A DNA stretch of 57,572 nucleotides, taken from assembly GCA_025464445.1 (NCBI GenBank), contig JAODLY010000029.1, positions 1-57,572 of the forward strand. Direction: 5' to 3'. The notes below the pieces were generated by a model, which was not told where the DNA came from, made no database searches, and saw only the letters and a list, made by a program, of their open reading frames with translations. The position numbers and the translations under genes are program-made. Numbering within the stretch: position 1 is the first letter of the stretch; each line of letters begins with the position of its first letter. Origin of the DNA: Rhodoglobus sp. Lineage in GTDB: Bacteria; Actinomycetota; Actinomycetes; Actinomycetales; Microbacteriaceae. This document shows positions 27,693 to 37,170 of the stretch, piece by piece.

Positions 27693-27706
27693 CGAGCTTC
27701 GGCTCG
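27693..27706 (+). terminator. Small stem-loop after oppA
   Basis: CGAGC-TTCG-GCTCG (27693-27706) starts one base after the oppA stop codon. It has a stable tetraloop but no T run. Confidence 0.4.
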
Positions 27707-27735
27707 GTTGCTGAGGTGACAGTCAGCTAACACCC

Positions 27736-27767
27736 CGGGCGCTGGGACCTTCGGGTCCCAGCGCCCG
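27736..27767 (+). promoter_or_regulatory. Very stable intercistronic stem-loop between oppA and oppB
   Basis: A perfect 14-bp stem (27736-27749 with 27754-27767) closed by a TTCG loop. There is no T run after it, so it is better read as a 3' stabiliser or attenuator of the oppA message than as a full terminator. This arrangement is common between a binding-protein gene and its permease genes. Confidence 0.7.
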
Positions 27768-27802
27768 CCATTCTGGAAGAACCCGTTAGGTAGGTGCCAT
27801 TC

Positions 27803-29335
27803 GTGGCAACATTCGTCGTTCGGCGACTCATCGCCTCGATATTCATTTTTCTCGCCGCCACATACCTCATGTACCAGCTGACAGCGTTGTCAGGTGATCC
27901 ACTCGAGGACCTGCGGACGAGTACGGCGCCGAACAAGGCGCAACTCATCGAAGCGCGCACAGCGCTCCTGCACCTCGACGTTCCCCCGTACCTCAGGTAC
28001 TTCATCTGGATCGCGGGTATCGGCAAGTGCTTCATCGGCCAGTGCGACTTGGGCGTGACAGTACAGAACCAGCCGGTCACCGTCCTGCTGGCCCAGGCCG
28101 CAGGCTCCACGCTGCAGCTCGTCACCATCTCGAACATCGTCGCCATCATCCTCGGCCTGATCATCGGCATCACGACAGCGCTACGCCAGTACAGCGGCTA
28201 CGACTACGGCGTGACGTTCATGGCCTTCCTGTTCTTCTCACTGCCGATCTTCTGGGTAGCGGTGCTGCTCAAGCAGTTCGGGGCAATCGGCTTCAACGAC
28301 TTCCTTCAGAATCCGCAGATAGCCGGCTGGATAGCCCCTGTGCTGGCGGTGATATCCGGACTCGTCTGGATGTCGATTGTGCCGGGCAAGCTGCGGCGGA
28401 AAGTGATCACCTTCGCGATCGCCGCCCTGGCTACGGGTGCCGTCATCGTCTACATGGATGCCAGCGACTGGTTCAGCACGCCGCACATCGGGATCGTCGG
28501 TGTGGTGATCACGGCAATCGGCGTCGCTTTCGCTGTCACGGCGGTTTCGACCGGGCTGAAGCGCCGCAGGGCGCTCTACGCTTCGCTCACCGTCGCCGCT
28601 GTCGGCATCGCGCTGTACTTCCCATTCATGTACGGCTTCTCCTACGGAATGCAGCTCTGGGGCTTCGTGCTGCTTGCCGTGCTGACAATCGGTGTGAGTT
28701 TCGGCATCGGCTGGCTGTGGGGCGGGCCCGACAAGCTGCCCGTTGCCCGCACCGCGGCCATCACCGGATTCATCGTGGCCGCCGTCATCGCCCTGGACAG
28801 GTTCATGTACGTCTGGAACCAGTACGCGACCTCCGGCCAGATCAAAGGCAGGCCGATCGCCACTATCGGTTCGGCGACTCCCAACCTGGATGCCTCGTTC
28901 TGGGTGCACGGCGTCGACCTCTTCACCCACCTGATCCTGCCGACGATCGCGCTCATCCTCATCTCGTTTGCCAGCTATACCCGGTATTCGCGCGCGAGCC
29001 TGCTCGAGGTCATGAACCAGGACTACATCCGCACGGCGCGCGCGAAGGGCCTCACCGAGCGCACGGTCGTTGTGCGGCACGCGTTCCGCAACGCCCTCAT
29101 CCCGATCGCCACGATCGTCGCCTTCGATATCGGTGGACTCATCGGCGGTGCCGTCATCACCGAGCGGGTATTCGGCTGGGTCGGTATGGGACAGCTGTTC
29201 CAGAAGGGTCTCGACCACGTGGACCCTAATCCGGTAATGGCGTTCTTCCTCGTGACGGGAAGTCTCGCGATCATCTTCAACCTCATCGCCGACCTCGTCT
29301 ACGCGGGGCTCGATCCACGAATCCGGGTGTCCTGA
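27803..29335 (+). CDS. Peptide ABC transporter permease, enlarged OppB type
   Basis: A 510-residue inner-membrane permease. The N-terminal DppB/OppB helix (TFVVRRLIASIFIFLAATYLMYQL) and the cytoplasmic coupling loop (YIRTARAKGLTERTVVVRHAFRNALIP) are standard. About 170 extra residues with roughly four to five additional helices lie in the middle (about residues 165-345), so it is much longer than the usual 310-340. The GTG at 27803, preceded by AGGTAGG, is preferred over a GTG at 27794. It stands downstream of oppA and overlaps oppC by one base (TGATG). Confidence 0.9.
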   Translation: MATFVVRRLIASIFIFLAATYLMYQLTALSGDPLEDLRTSTAPNKAQLIEARTALLHLDVPPYLRYFIWIAGIGKCFIGQCDLGVTVQNQPVTVLLAQAAGSTLQLVTISNIVAIILGLIIGITTALRQYSGYDYGVTFMAFLFFSLPIFWVAVLLKQFGAIGFNDFLQNPQIAGWIAPVLAVISGLVWMSIVPGKLRRKVITFAIAALATGAVIVYMDASDWFSTPHIGIVGVVITAIGVAFAVTAVSTGLKRRRALYASLTVAAVGIALYFPFMYGFSYGMQLWGFVLLAVLTIGVSFGIGWLWGGPDKLPVARTAAITGFIVAAVIALDRFMYVWNQYATSGQIKGRPIATIGSATPNLDASFWVHGVDLFTHLILPTIALILISFASYTRYSRASLLEVMNQDYIRTARAKGLTERTVVVRHAFRNALIPIATIVAFDIGGLIGGAVITERVFGWVGMGQLFQKGLDHVDPNPVMAFFLVTGSLAIIFNLIADLVYAGLDPRIRVS

Positions 29336-30540
29336 TGAGCACGATTCCGCCGCCAGTCGAGCAGCCGGGTCACCACGAGCCGGGGATCACCGACCAGGAA
29401 AACTCGATAGAGGGCAAAGAGGTCGCCGGGCTCAGCCAGGGCCAGATCGTGCGCAAGCGCTTCTTCCGCCACAAGGGCGCCCTGGCCGCCATGGTGCTGC
29501 TCTCGTTCATCATCCTGCTGGCCTTCACATCCGTCGGCACGCAGTTCGGCAGCTGGAAGACCGGCGGCTGGTGGCCGTACACCTGGAACCTGTCCGTCGC
29601 GATCGAGAACGGGGGGCGGCCCAGTCTGAGCCTGTTCCCCTTCACGATCGGCAGTCACCCGTTCGGCCAGGATGAGGTGGGCCGCGACATCTTCGCCGTC
29701 GTCATGCGCGGCACCCAGCAGTCGCTGCAGATAATGGTGATCGTCGGTCTCGTGGCCACGTTCATCGGCACCGTCGTCGGTGCCATCTCCGGGTACTACC
29801 GCGGATTCACCGACTCGGTGCTCATGCGCTTCACCGACGTGATCATCACCATCCCGGTCATCGTCATCGGCGCAGTGCTTGGCCGCAAGTTCGGCGTAGC
29901 GGGCGTCGTTCCGCTCGCGCTCATCCTCGGATCCGTGCTCTGGACGGGCCTGGCCCGACTCGTGCGCGGCGAGTTCCTGTCGCTGCGCGAGCGGGAGTTC
30001 GTGGATGCGGCCCGGGTAGCCGGGGCCAGGGACCGGCGGATAATCTTCCGCCACATCCTGCCCAATGCGATCGGCGTCATCATCGTCAACTCGACGCTGC
30101 TCATGGCGTCGGCGATCCTCATCGAAACCGCGCTGAGCTACCTCGGCTACGGCGTGCGCGCTCCAGACACCTCGCTCGGCAAGATCATCAGCGACAACCA
30201 GACGGCGTTCGCGACCCGGCCCTGGTTGTTCTGGTGGCCGGGCCTGTTCATCATCGCGATCGCGCTGTGCGTGAACTTCATCGGCGACGGACTGCGTGAC
30301 GCGTTCGACCCGCGCCAGCGCAGGATGCCCACCGAGCGCAACCTCGCGCGCGCTCATCGCGCCGCCGGCAGCGACCAGCCGCTCGACACGCCCACGGACG
30401 GTGGTGACCTGGATTCGGCTGCCGCATTCGTGTCGTCCCGAGGAGCCGGGATGCAGGCAGGCGGTAGTGGGGCGCGCACCTTCTACGCGGACAAGCCGCG
30501 CGACGAAGATCGCCCGGCACCGAAGCGGGACGACGAGTGA
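29335..30540 (+). CDS. Peptide ABC transporter permease, OppC type
   Basis: A 401-residue permease partner. The hydrophilic N-terminus (1-45) is followed by helix one (HKGALAAMVLLSFIILLAF), a periplasmic loop with HPFGQDEVGRDIFAVVMRG typical of DppC/OppC, about five more helices, and the coupling loop EFVDAARVAGARDRRIIFRHILPNA. A long polar C-terminal tail (about 335-401) rich in Asp, Arg and Gly follows, longer than usual. Its ATG overlaps the oppB stop. Confidence 0.93.
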   Translation: MSTIPPPVEQPGHHEPGITDQENSIEGKEVAGLSQGQIVRKRFFRHKGALAAMVLLSFIILLAFTSVGTQFGSWKTGGWWPYTWNLSVAIENGGRPSLSLFPFTIGSHPFGQDEVGRDIFAVVMRGTQQSLQIMVIVGLVATFIGTVVGAISGYYRGFTDSVLMRFTDVIITIPVIVIGAVLGRKFGVAGVVPLALILGSVLWTGLARLVRGEFLSLREREFVDAARVAGARDRRIIFRHILPNAIGVIIVNSTLLMASAILIETALSYLGYGVRAPDTSLGKIISDNQTAFATRPWLFWWPGLFIIAIALCVNFIGDGLRDAFDPRQRRMPTERNLARAHRAAGSDQPLDTPTDGGDLDSAAAFVSSRGAGMQAGGSGARTFYADKPRDEDRPAPKRDDE

Positions 30541-30542
30541 TG

Positions 30543-31148
30543 CTAGAGCAGCAAGCCGAGCGTCGTCGCGACGGCGAGGGCGCCAAGCAGGCAAATGGTC
30601 GTCCAGTGGATGTCGCGGTGGAAGGCACCATGCTCGATGACGGGGTTGTCGAGGTGACCGTCGTCACGCAACTGCTCCCAGTGGGAGCGGATCACGTACG
30701 CCGCGGCGCCACTGGAAGTGCTGAGCAGGTCGCCGGGCCGGATGCTGCCGCCGAGGCCGGCACCGGGCAGCCGGGCATCCGCGCTCGCCGACACCTGGCC
30801 CGCGTAGCGGTTGGGGGCTGGACTCGCCCACGCCGTGACCTTGCCCAGCGGAGTGTAGAGCGTGAGCGCGTACTTCGTGTCGATCCGCTGGATCGCCGGC
30901 CAGGGCACGTGCACCGTGCTGAACACGTTGCGCACGGTGATCTCGTGCTCGGCGACATCGAGGCTGGGCAGCCAGAACAGGGCGAAGGCGGCCACCCCCA
31001 TGAGGGCCAGGCCCCAGCCGAAGTGCAGCAGGCCGCCCCAATCGCCGGTAGCCACGAATCCCACAACACCCGCAACGGCGATCGCCACCACGATGATGCT
31101 CAGCACCCTGCCGAACGCAGGGCGGAAAGTCGTTTGGGCGAATCGCAT
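30543..31148 (-). CDS. PH-domain membrane protein
   Basis: A protein of about 201 residues with two N-terminal transmembrane helices (about residues 12-55), a bacterial PH-like domain (SLDVAEHEITVRNVFSTVHVPWPAIQRIDTKYALTLYTP in pieces) and a C-terminal helix (TTICLLGALAVATTLGLLL). The start is uncertain: ATG at 31148 begins RFAQTTFRPAFGR, as related proteins do, while ATG at 31166 adds six residues. It is oriented against the transporter operon and sits between oppC and oppDF; its end is 2 bp from the oppC stop. Confidence 0.75.
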   Translation of the reverse strand: MRFAQTTFRPAFGRVLSIIVVAIAVAGVVGFVATGDWGGLLHFGWGLALMGVAAFALFWLPSLDVAEHEITVRNVFSTVHVPWPAIQRIDTKYALTLYTPLGKVTAWASPAPNRYAGQVSASADARLPGAGLGGSIRPGDLLSTSSGAAAYVIRSHWEQLRDDGHLDNPVIEHGAFHRDIHWTTICLLGALAVATTLGLLL

Positions 31149-31204
31149 GCCCTCAGTCTCGTACATCCCAGCTTCGCGGCTACCCCCGCACGGAAGGTCG
31201 CCTG

Positions 31205-32908
31205 ATGGCCGGCACGACAACACTCTCCTCGGCGCCTACAACGGCGGAGACCGTGCTCGAGGTGAAGAACCTCGGCGTCGACTTCTGGGTCGACGGCGTC
31301 TTCTACCCGGCGGCCATCGGGCTGAACTACACGGTCAAGCGCGGCGAGGTGCTCGCCATCGTGGGGGAGTCCGGTTCTGGCAAAAGCTCGAGCTCGATGG
31401 CCCTGCTCGGGCTGCTTCCGCCGAATGCGCGGGTCACGGGGTCGATCGAACTGCTCGGGCGTGAGCTTCGCGGCATCCCGGAGAAAGAGCTCAGGCAGGT
31501 GCGCGGCAACCAGATAGCTGTCATCTTCCAGGAGCCGATGACGGCGCTGAACCCGGTGTACACGATCGGCTTCCAGATCATGGAGGCACTGCGCTCGCAC
31601 TTCGACCTCACGCCGTCTGAGGCCAAGGAGCGCGCGCTCGACCTGCTCACCAAGGTCGAGATGCCCGACCCCACCACGGCATTCCACAAGTTCCCGCACC
31701 AGTTGTCCGGCGGCCAGCGCCAGCGCGCAATGATCGCCCAGTCGATATCGTGCGACCCCGTGCTGCTCATCGCCGATGAGCCGACGACAGCACTGGATGT
31801 CACGGTGCAGGCCGAGATCCTCGAGCTGCTGCGCAACCTGCACAAGCGACTCGACAGCGCGATCATCCTGATCACGCACGACATGGGCGTTGTCGCCGAC
31901 CTCGCCGACCACATCATGGTGATGAAAGATGGGCTCGCCGTCGAGTCGGGCGACGTCGTCGAGGTGTTCACGAAGCCGCAGGCCGAGTACACGAAGTCGT
32001 TGCTGGCCGCCGTGCCGCACCTCGGAACCGCTGTCGTGCAGGTCAACGAGCAGGAGCCGATAAACGCGAAGGAGCGCCGTGCACCGGTGCTCAAGTTCGA
32101 GGATGTCGCGATCGAGTACCCCAAGCGAGGGCGGGTGCCCGCGTTCCGCGCGGCGGAGAACATCAACCTGGAGATCTACCCCGGCGAGATCCTGGGCCTT
32201 GTCGGCGAATCCGGATCGGGCAAGACGACACTCGGCCGCGCATCCGTGGGACTTTTGCCGATCGCGGAGGGCAAGCTCACGGTCGTCGGCTATGACATCT
32301 CCAGTGCCAGCCAGCGGGATCTGCGGCCGCTGCGCCGCAAGACCGGAATCGTGTTCCAGGACCCTGGATCGAGCCTCAACCCGCGCATGCCGATCGGCCA
32401 GTCGATCGGCGAGCCGCTGTTCCTGGCAGGCGAGGCCTCAGGCAAGGCGCTTGACAGGCGCGTGGAGGAACTACTGACATCCGTGGAGCTTCCGACGAGC
32501 TACCGCAACCGCTACCCGCACGAGCTCAGCGGCGGCCAGCGCCAGCGCGTCGGCATCGCCCGCGCGCTCGCCCTGACGCCCGAACTGCTCGTCGCCGACG
32601 AGCCGACGAGTGCGCTCGACGTGTCGGTACAGGCCAGATTCCTCGACCTGCTGCAGGAATTGCAGGAGCGGCTACAGTTCGCGTGCCTCTTCGTGAGCCA
32701 TGACCTCGCGGTCGTCGATATCCTCGCGCACCGGATTGCGGTGATGCATCGCGGTAGACTAGTGGAGCAGGGCACCAGAGACGAGATCCTGCGAAACCCC
32801 AAAGACCCTTACACACAGCGGCTTATCGCTGCCGTGCCGCTGCCGGATCCGATTGCGCAGCGCGAGCGGCGAGAGTCTCGCACCGCCTCCAAGCCCACGA
32901 AGGGCTAA
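31205..32908 (+). CDS. Peptide ABC transporter ATPase, fused OppD-OppF
   Basis: A 567-residue protein with two complete nucleotide-binding domains. Domain one has Walker [10 protein letters not shown], signature [15 protein letters not shown] and Walker [13 protein letters not shown]. Domain two has [24 protein letters not shown] and [12 protein letters not shown]. Oligopeptide-type C-terminal extensions are present after both. ATG at 31205 with GGAAGG upstream. It powers the OppBC channel. It is separated from oppC by the reverse PH gene, so it must use a promoter of its own or read-through. Confidence 0.95.
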   Translation: MAGTTTLSSAPTTAETVLEVKNLGVDFWVDGVFYPAAIGLNYTVKRGEVLAIVGESGSGKSSSSMALLGLLPPNARVTGSIELLGRELRGIPEKELRQVRGNQIAVIFQEPMTALNPVYTIGFQIMEALRSHFDLTPSEAKERALDLLTKVEMPDPTTAFHKFPHQLSGGQRQRAMIAQSISCDPVLLIADEPTTALDVTVQAEILELLRNLHKRLDSAIILITHDMGVVADLADHIMVMKDGLAVESGDVVEVFTKPQAEYTKSLLAAVPHLGTAVVQVNEQEPINAKERRAPVLKFEDVAIEYPKRGRVPAFRAAENINLEIYPGEILGLVGESGSGKTTLGRASVGLLPIAEGKLTVVGYDISSASQRDLRPLRRKTGIVFQDPGSSLNPRMPIGQSIGEPLFLAGEASGKALDRRVEELLTSVELPTSYRNRYPHELSGGQRQRVGIARALALTPELLVADEPTSALDVSVQARFLDLLQELQERLQFACLFVSHDLAVVDILAHRIAVMHRGRLVEQGTRDEILRNPKDPYTQRLIAAVPLPDPIAQRERRESRTASKPTKG

Positions 32909-32941
32909 GACGCAAAGGCCTGAATCAAGAAGGAATATGCC

Positions 32942-34849
32942 ATGGCAATCGCCACACGCTCCGACCTGCGCAACGTGGCGATCGTCGCCCACGTCGACCA
33001 CGGCAAGACGACACTCGTCGACGCCATGCTCCGCCAGACGAACTCGTTCGCCGAGCACGCCCACCTCGAAGAGCGGGCGATGGACTCGAACGATCTCGAG
33101 CGCGAAAAAGGCATCACCATCCTCGCCAAGAACACGGCGATCTCGTACCAGGGCATCCACGCCACCGACGGGCCGATCACGATCAACGTCATCGACACCC
33201 CAGGCCACGCCGACTTCGGCGGTGAGGTCGAGCGCGGCCTGTCGATGGTCGACGGCGTCGTGCTGCTCGTCGACGCGAGCGAAGGCCCGCTGCCTCAAAC
33301 CCGCTTCGTGCTGCGTAAGGCGCTCGAGGCCAAACTGCCCGTAGTGCTACTCGTCAACAAGACAGACCGCCCGGATGCCCGCATCGACGAGGTCGTCTCC
33401 GAGAGCCAGGACCTGCTGCTCGGTCTCGCGAGCGACATGCACGACGATTTTCCCGACATGGATCTCGACGCTGTGCTGGATGTTCCCGTTGTCTATGCGT
33501 CCGGCCGCAACGGTGCCGCGAGCTGGAACAAGCCGGAGAACGGCACCCTGCCGGACAACGAAGACCTCGAGCCGCTGTTCGACGCGATCATCAAGCACAT
33601 CCCGGCCCCGAGCTACGACGATGAGGCACCCCTTCAGGCACACGTCACAAACCTCGACGCCTCCCCGTTCCTCGGTCGCCTCGCCCTGCTGCGCGTATTC
33701 AACGGCACCATCAAGAAGGGCCAGACAGTGGCCTGGGTAAAGCACGACGGCAGCGTGCACAACGTGCGCGTCACCGAACTGCTGATCACGAAGGCACTCG
33801 ACCGCTTCCCGACAGAGTCGGCCGGCCCCGGCGACATCGTCGCCGTCGCAGGCTTCGAGGACATCACCATCGGCGAGACCCTCGCCGATCCGGACGATGT
33901 GCGCCCGCTTCCGACGATCACCGTCGACGATCCCGCCATCTCGATGACCATCGGCACGAACACGAGCCCGCTCATCGGCAAGGTCAAGGGCCACAAGCTC
34001 ACCGCCCGCATGGTGAAAGACCGCCTCGACCGGGAGCTTGTCGGAAACGTCTCGATCAAACTCGTCGACATCGGTCGCCCGGATGCCTGGGAGGTGCAGG
34101 GTCGTGGAGAACTCGCCCTCGCCATCCTCGTCGAGCAGATGCGCCGAGAAGGCTACGAACTCACCGTCGGCAAGCCCCAGGTGGTCACCAGGCACATCGA
34201 CGGCAAGCTCAACGAGCCGTTCGAGCACCTCACCATCGACTCACCCGAGGAGCACCTCGGCGCGATCACCCAGCTGCTCGCCGCCCGCAAGGGTCGCATG
34301 GAGACGATGACAAACCACGGCACCGGCTGGGTGCGCATGGAGTTCATCGTGCCGTCCCGCGGGCTCATCGGGTTCCGCACCGAGTTCCTCACAATCACGC
34401 GCGGCACAGGCATCGCCAACGCGATCTCGCACGGGTACGAGCCATGGGCCGGCGCCATCGAGACCCGCACCAACGGCTCGATAGTGGCAGACCGTTCAGG
34501 CGTCGCGACCCCGTTCGCGATGACCGCACTACAGGAGCGCATGTCGTTCTTCGTCGAGCCCACGCAGGAGGTCTACGAAGGCATGGTCGTCGGCGAGAAC
34601 TCACGCGCGGACGACATGGACGTCAACATCACCAAGGAGAAGCAGCTCACGAACATGCGCCAGAGCACATCCGACGTGTTCGAGCGCATGACCCCCTCAC
34701 GCCGGCTGACCCTCGAGGAGTGCCTCGAGTTCGCGCGCGAAGACGAGTGCGTCGAGGTCACCCCCGACGTGATCCGCATCCGCAAGGTCGAACTCGACTC
34801 CAACGCCCGCGCGCGGGCCTACTCGCAGCGCAAAAAGCAGAACGCGTAG
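32942..34849 (+). CDS. typA: Translational GTPase TypA/BipA
   Basis: Ribosome-associated GTPase of the EF-G family, linked to large-subunit assembly and stress growth. The 635-residue protein has G1 [10 protein letters not shown] (16-25), G2 EREKGITI, G3 [14 protein letters not shown] and G4 [10 protein letters not shown]. The C-terminal TypA-specific part includes [28 protein letters not shown] with AAGGA 8-12 nt upstream. Follows oppDF after 33 bp. Confidence 0.97.
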   Translation: MAIATRSDLRNVAIVAHVDHGKTTLVDAMLRQTNSFAEHAHLEERAMDSNDLEREKGITILAKNTAISYQGIHATDGPITINVIDTPGHADFGGEVERGLSMVDGVVLLVDASEGPLPQTRFVLRKALEAKLPVVLLVNKTDRPDARIDEVVSESQDLLLGLASDMHDDFPDMDLDAVLDVPVVYASGRNGAASWNKPENGTLPDNEDLEPLFDAIIKHIPAPSYDDEAPLQAHVTNLDASPFLGRLALLRVFNGTIKKGQTVAWVKHDGSVHNVRVTELLITKALDRFPTESAGPGDIVAVAGFEDITIGETLADPDDVRPLPTITVDDPAISMTIGTNTSPLIGKVKGHKLTARMVKDRLDRELVGNVSIKLVDIGRPDAWEVQGRGELALAILVEQMRREGYELTVGKPQVVTRHIDGKLNEPFEHLTIDSPEEHLGAITQLLAARKGRMETMTNHGTGWVRMEFIVPSRGLIGFRTEFLTITRGTGIANAISHGYEPWAGAIETRTNGSIVADRSGVATPFAMTALQERMSFFVEPTQEVYEGMVVGENSRADDMDVNITKEKQLTNMRQSTSDVFERMTPSRRLTLEECLEFAREDECVEVTPDVIRIRKVELDSNARARAYSQRKKQNA

Positions 34850-34887
34850 CCGCGCAACAACTCTCGCCGCACCCCACCCCTCGCGCA

Positions 34888-34893
34888 TATACT
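34888..34893 (+). promoter_or_regulatory. -10 box before the lipoprotein pair
   Basis: TATACT at 34888-34893, 24 nt before the first lipoprotein ATG, with GGAG close to the start codon. Confidence 0.45.
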
Positions 34894-34917
34894 GTGCCCG
34901 AGCGATCGGAGCGCGGC

Positions 34918-35406
34918 ATGAGTGGTGCACGGATGCGCTGCGGAGCAGCGGCGGTAGGGATTGTGTTCGCGGCATCCCTCGTACTCACCGGCTGCTCGAT
35001 CCTGCCTTCCGCGCCCGCCGCTACCGGGGGAACCGCGGGGCCGTCCGGCTCCCAGGCCAGCGACCCGACTTCGGGCCCGACGCAGATTGATGCTGTGCAG
35101 GGTTTCGAAGGGATGCCCGCGACTTTCCCCGTTTCGGATGTGCCGATAATCGCCGGTGACATCCCGTTCGGGATCGACCTCGGCACGGGCTGGACGGTGA
35201 TTGTGAAGGTGAGCGACCTGACCGCAGCCTTCACGGACGCCGGCGACAAGCTCAAGGCGGCCGGCTACACGGCGCAGGTAGAGCAGGCGGGCGACTCCGG
35301 GTCGTTCGGCGACTACCTGAGCGACAAGTACCAGGTGCAGGTAACCGCCCAGAACACCCAGGACTACGGCCCGAGCGTGACCTATGTCGTCGTGCTGCAG
35401 GGCTGA
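34918..35406 (+). CDS. Lipoprotein, first of a paralogous tandem pair
   Basis: A 162-residue protein with a lipoprotein signal ending LVLTGC (C26), a Ser/Thr/Gly/Pro linker (about 30-55) and a compact domain. The domain reads FPVSDVPIIAGDI, then WTVIVKVSDL, LKAAGYTAQV and DYLSDKYQVQV. The next gene encodes a related domain with the same blocks. No named family recognised. It is probably held on the outer face of the membrane. Confidence 0.75.
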   Translation: MSGARMRCGAAAVGIVFAASLVLTGCSILPSAPAATGGTAGPSGSQASDPTSGPTQIDAVQGFEGMPATFPVSDVPIIAGDIPFGIDLGTGWTVIVKVSDLTAAFTDAGDKLKAAGYTAQVEQAGDSGSFGDYLSDKYQVQVTAQNTQDYGPSVTYVVVLQG

Positions 35407-35445
35407 CCACCGACACCCGTTCCCACCCAGCGAAAAGAGAACACC

Positions 35446-35898
35446 ATGCGCAAGAGCATCACAATGATCCTCGCCCTGAGCCTCGCGTTCACCATCGTGC
35501 CTGCTGTCGCCGGCTGCAGCGTGATCAAGAACGTCATCGACCAGCAGACCGGCGGAGATGTCAATCTCGGTGGCAAGAGCGTGCCGACCGACTTTCCGAC
35601 GGCGGACGTGCCGCTCACCGACGGCGAGGTCATCTACGGCGCCGGCATCAAGGGCACAGACGGACAGGTCTGGAATGTCACGATCAAGGTAGCTGATGGC
35701 AGTTCGTTCGACTCGATAACCAGCCAGCTCGAGGCTGCGGGCTTCACCGCGAGCGAAGGCATCGGCGGTTCCACTGCCGACGGCGGCACGGGCACGTTCC
35801 AGAGCGACAAGTACGGTGTCGCGGTTATCGTGAGCAAAGACGGCAGCAATGGCTTCGTCGCCAACTACACGGTCACCACGCTCTCCGCGTCGAACTAA
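35446..35898 (+). CDS. Lipoprotein, second of a paralogous tandem pair
   Basis: A 150-residue protein with a signal peptide ending AVAGC (C24). It shares with its upstream neighbour the order FPTADVPLTDGEV, VWNVTIKVADG, LEAAGFTASEG, FQSDKYGVAVIV and a C-terminal beta strand (FVANYTVTTL). The linker of the first protein is replaced by DQQTGGDVNLGGKSVPTD. ATG preceded by AAAGAGA. The pair probably arose by tandem duplication. Function unknown. Confidence 0.75.
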   Translation: MRKSITMILALSLAFTIVPAVAGCSVIKNVIDQQTGGDVNLGGKSVPTDFPTADVPLTDGEVIYGAGIKGTDGQVWNVTIKVADGSSFDSITSQLEAAGFTASEGIGGSTADGGTGTFQSDKYGVAVIVSKDGSNGFVANYTVTTLSASN

Positions 35899-35907
35899 CG
35901 GCAGCGG

Positions 35908-37170
35908 TTAGCGGAAGAGACCGGCCCCGACAAAGCTTGTCGACGCCGCGCCCGGAGGCACCGCGAAGATCGCGGAACCCACGTGCTTGATGTACTCGTT
36001 CAGCGCGTCGCGGGCGAGGCTACGCTGCACACCGATGAACTGCGCGGGGGAGCGTTGGTAGGACATGAAGAACAGGCCGGCGTCGAGCCTTCCCAGTTCG
36101 TCGTTGCCGTTCACGAAGTTGTAGCCGCGCCGCAGCAACCGGGCACCGGCGTTGTTCGAGGCATGGGCGAGGCGCACATGAGCGTCGGCGTCGATAAGCG
36201 CAGCGCCGGGGGCGTCGAAGTCGAGCGGGGAGAACTCCGTGCCTCCGGACAGCGGCGCACCCTCGCCTTTGGTGCGCCCGATGACGCGCTCCTGTTCCTC
36301 GAGTCTTGTGTGGTCCCACGCTTCGATGATCATCCGGATGCTGCGCACCACGAGGTAGCTGCCGCCTGACAGCCAGGAGGAGTCGTCGACCCAGACGTTC
36401 TGCTCGATTGCCGCGGAGTCCTCCGACTTGAGGTTGGCGGTGCCGTCTTTGAAGCCGAACAGGTTGCGCGCCGTGACCTGGCTGGTCGACGTCGATGAGG
36501 TGCGGCCGAACCCCAGCTGCGACCAGCGGATGGATGCCCGCCCGAACGCGATCCGCGAGAGGTTGCGGATCGCGTGCACGGCAACCTGCGGGTCGTCGGC
36601 GCAGGCCTGGATGCACAGGTCGCCGTCGCCCGCGCCGGGCTGGAGCGCATCGCCGGCGAACCGCGGAAGTTTCGCGAGCAACCTGGGCTTCTTTGTCGCA
36701 ATCCCGAACCGGTCGGCGCCGTCTTCGGCCACGAACAGGGTGGGGCCGAAACCGAAAGTGATGGTGAGGCCGCTCGGCGGCAGGTCAAGCGCCTCGCCCG
36801 TGTCATCCGGCGGGGCGAGCGGGGAACCGTCGACAGCGCCGGACTCGCTCACCGGCAGGCCGCGTGTCATGCGGGATGCCGCATAGCTCCAGTCTTCGAG
36901 CAGAGAGATGAGGTCATCCCTGCTCGAGCCGGCCGCCATGTCGTATGCCGCGAAGTGCAGCCTGTCTTGCACGGGTGTCGTGATGCCGGACTGGTGCGCG
37001 CCGAAGAAGGGGTAGACCTCGCGACCGGCGGCCGCGCCCATGGCGGCGGCGGTGACAGCCGTGGCCGCACCCCCGCCGAGGGCGATGCCAGCTGCGCCAG
37101 TGCCGACAAGCCCGAGCAGGCCACGGCGCGAGAGGCCCGGCCGTGTCGGCTCCTGCTCGGCGTCGACCAT
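35908..37170 (-). CDS. efeB: Deferrochelatase/DyP-type peroxidase EfeB
   Basis: A 420-residue haem protein exported by the Tat pathway: SRRGLLGLVG twin-arginine motif at about residues 13-22, then a hydrophobic Ala/Gly stretch. DyP-family residues are present: LFGFKDGTANLK (distal Asp) and VRLAHASNNAGARLLRRGYNF (proximal histidine). In EfeUOB it oxidises ferrous iron or releases iron from haem at the cell surface. Its ATG overlaps the efeO stop (TGATG), so it is the third gene of efeU-efeO-efeB. Confidence 0.95.
   Translation of the reverse strand: MVDAEQEPTRPGLSRRGLLGLVGTGAAGIALGGGAATAVTAAAMGAAAGREVYPFFGAHQSGITTPVQDRLHFAAYDMAAGSSRDDLISLLEDWSYAASRMTRGLPVSESGAVDGSPLAPPDDTGEALDLPPSGLTITFGFGPTLFVAEDGADRFGIATKKPRLLAKLPRFAGDALQPGAGDGDLCIQACADDPQVAVHAIRNLSRIAFGRASIRWSQLGFGRTSSTSTSQVTARNLFGFKDGTANLKSEDSAAIEQNVWVDDSSWLSGGSYLVVRSIRMIIEAWDHTRLEEQERVIGRTKGEGAPLSGGTEFSPLDFDAPGAALIDADAHVRLAHASNNAGARLLRRGYNFVNGNDELGRLDAGLFFMSYQRSPAQFIGVQRSLARDALNEYIKHVGSAIFAVPPGAASTSFVGAGLFR

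Noticed and set aside
27736-27767. Intrinsic terminator after oppA
   Set aside because: The stem is excellent but no T run follows and oppB is on the same strand. I list it as a regulatory stem-loop instead.
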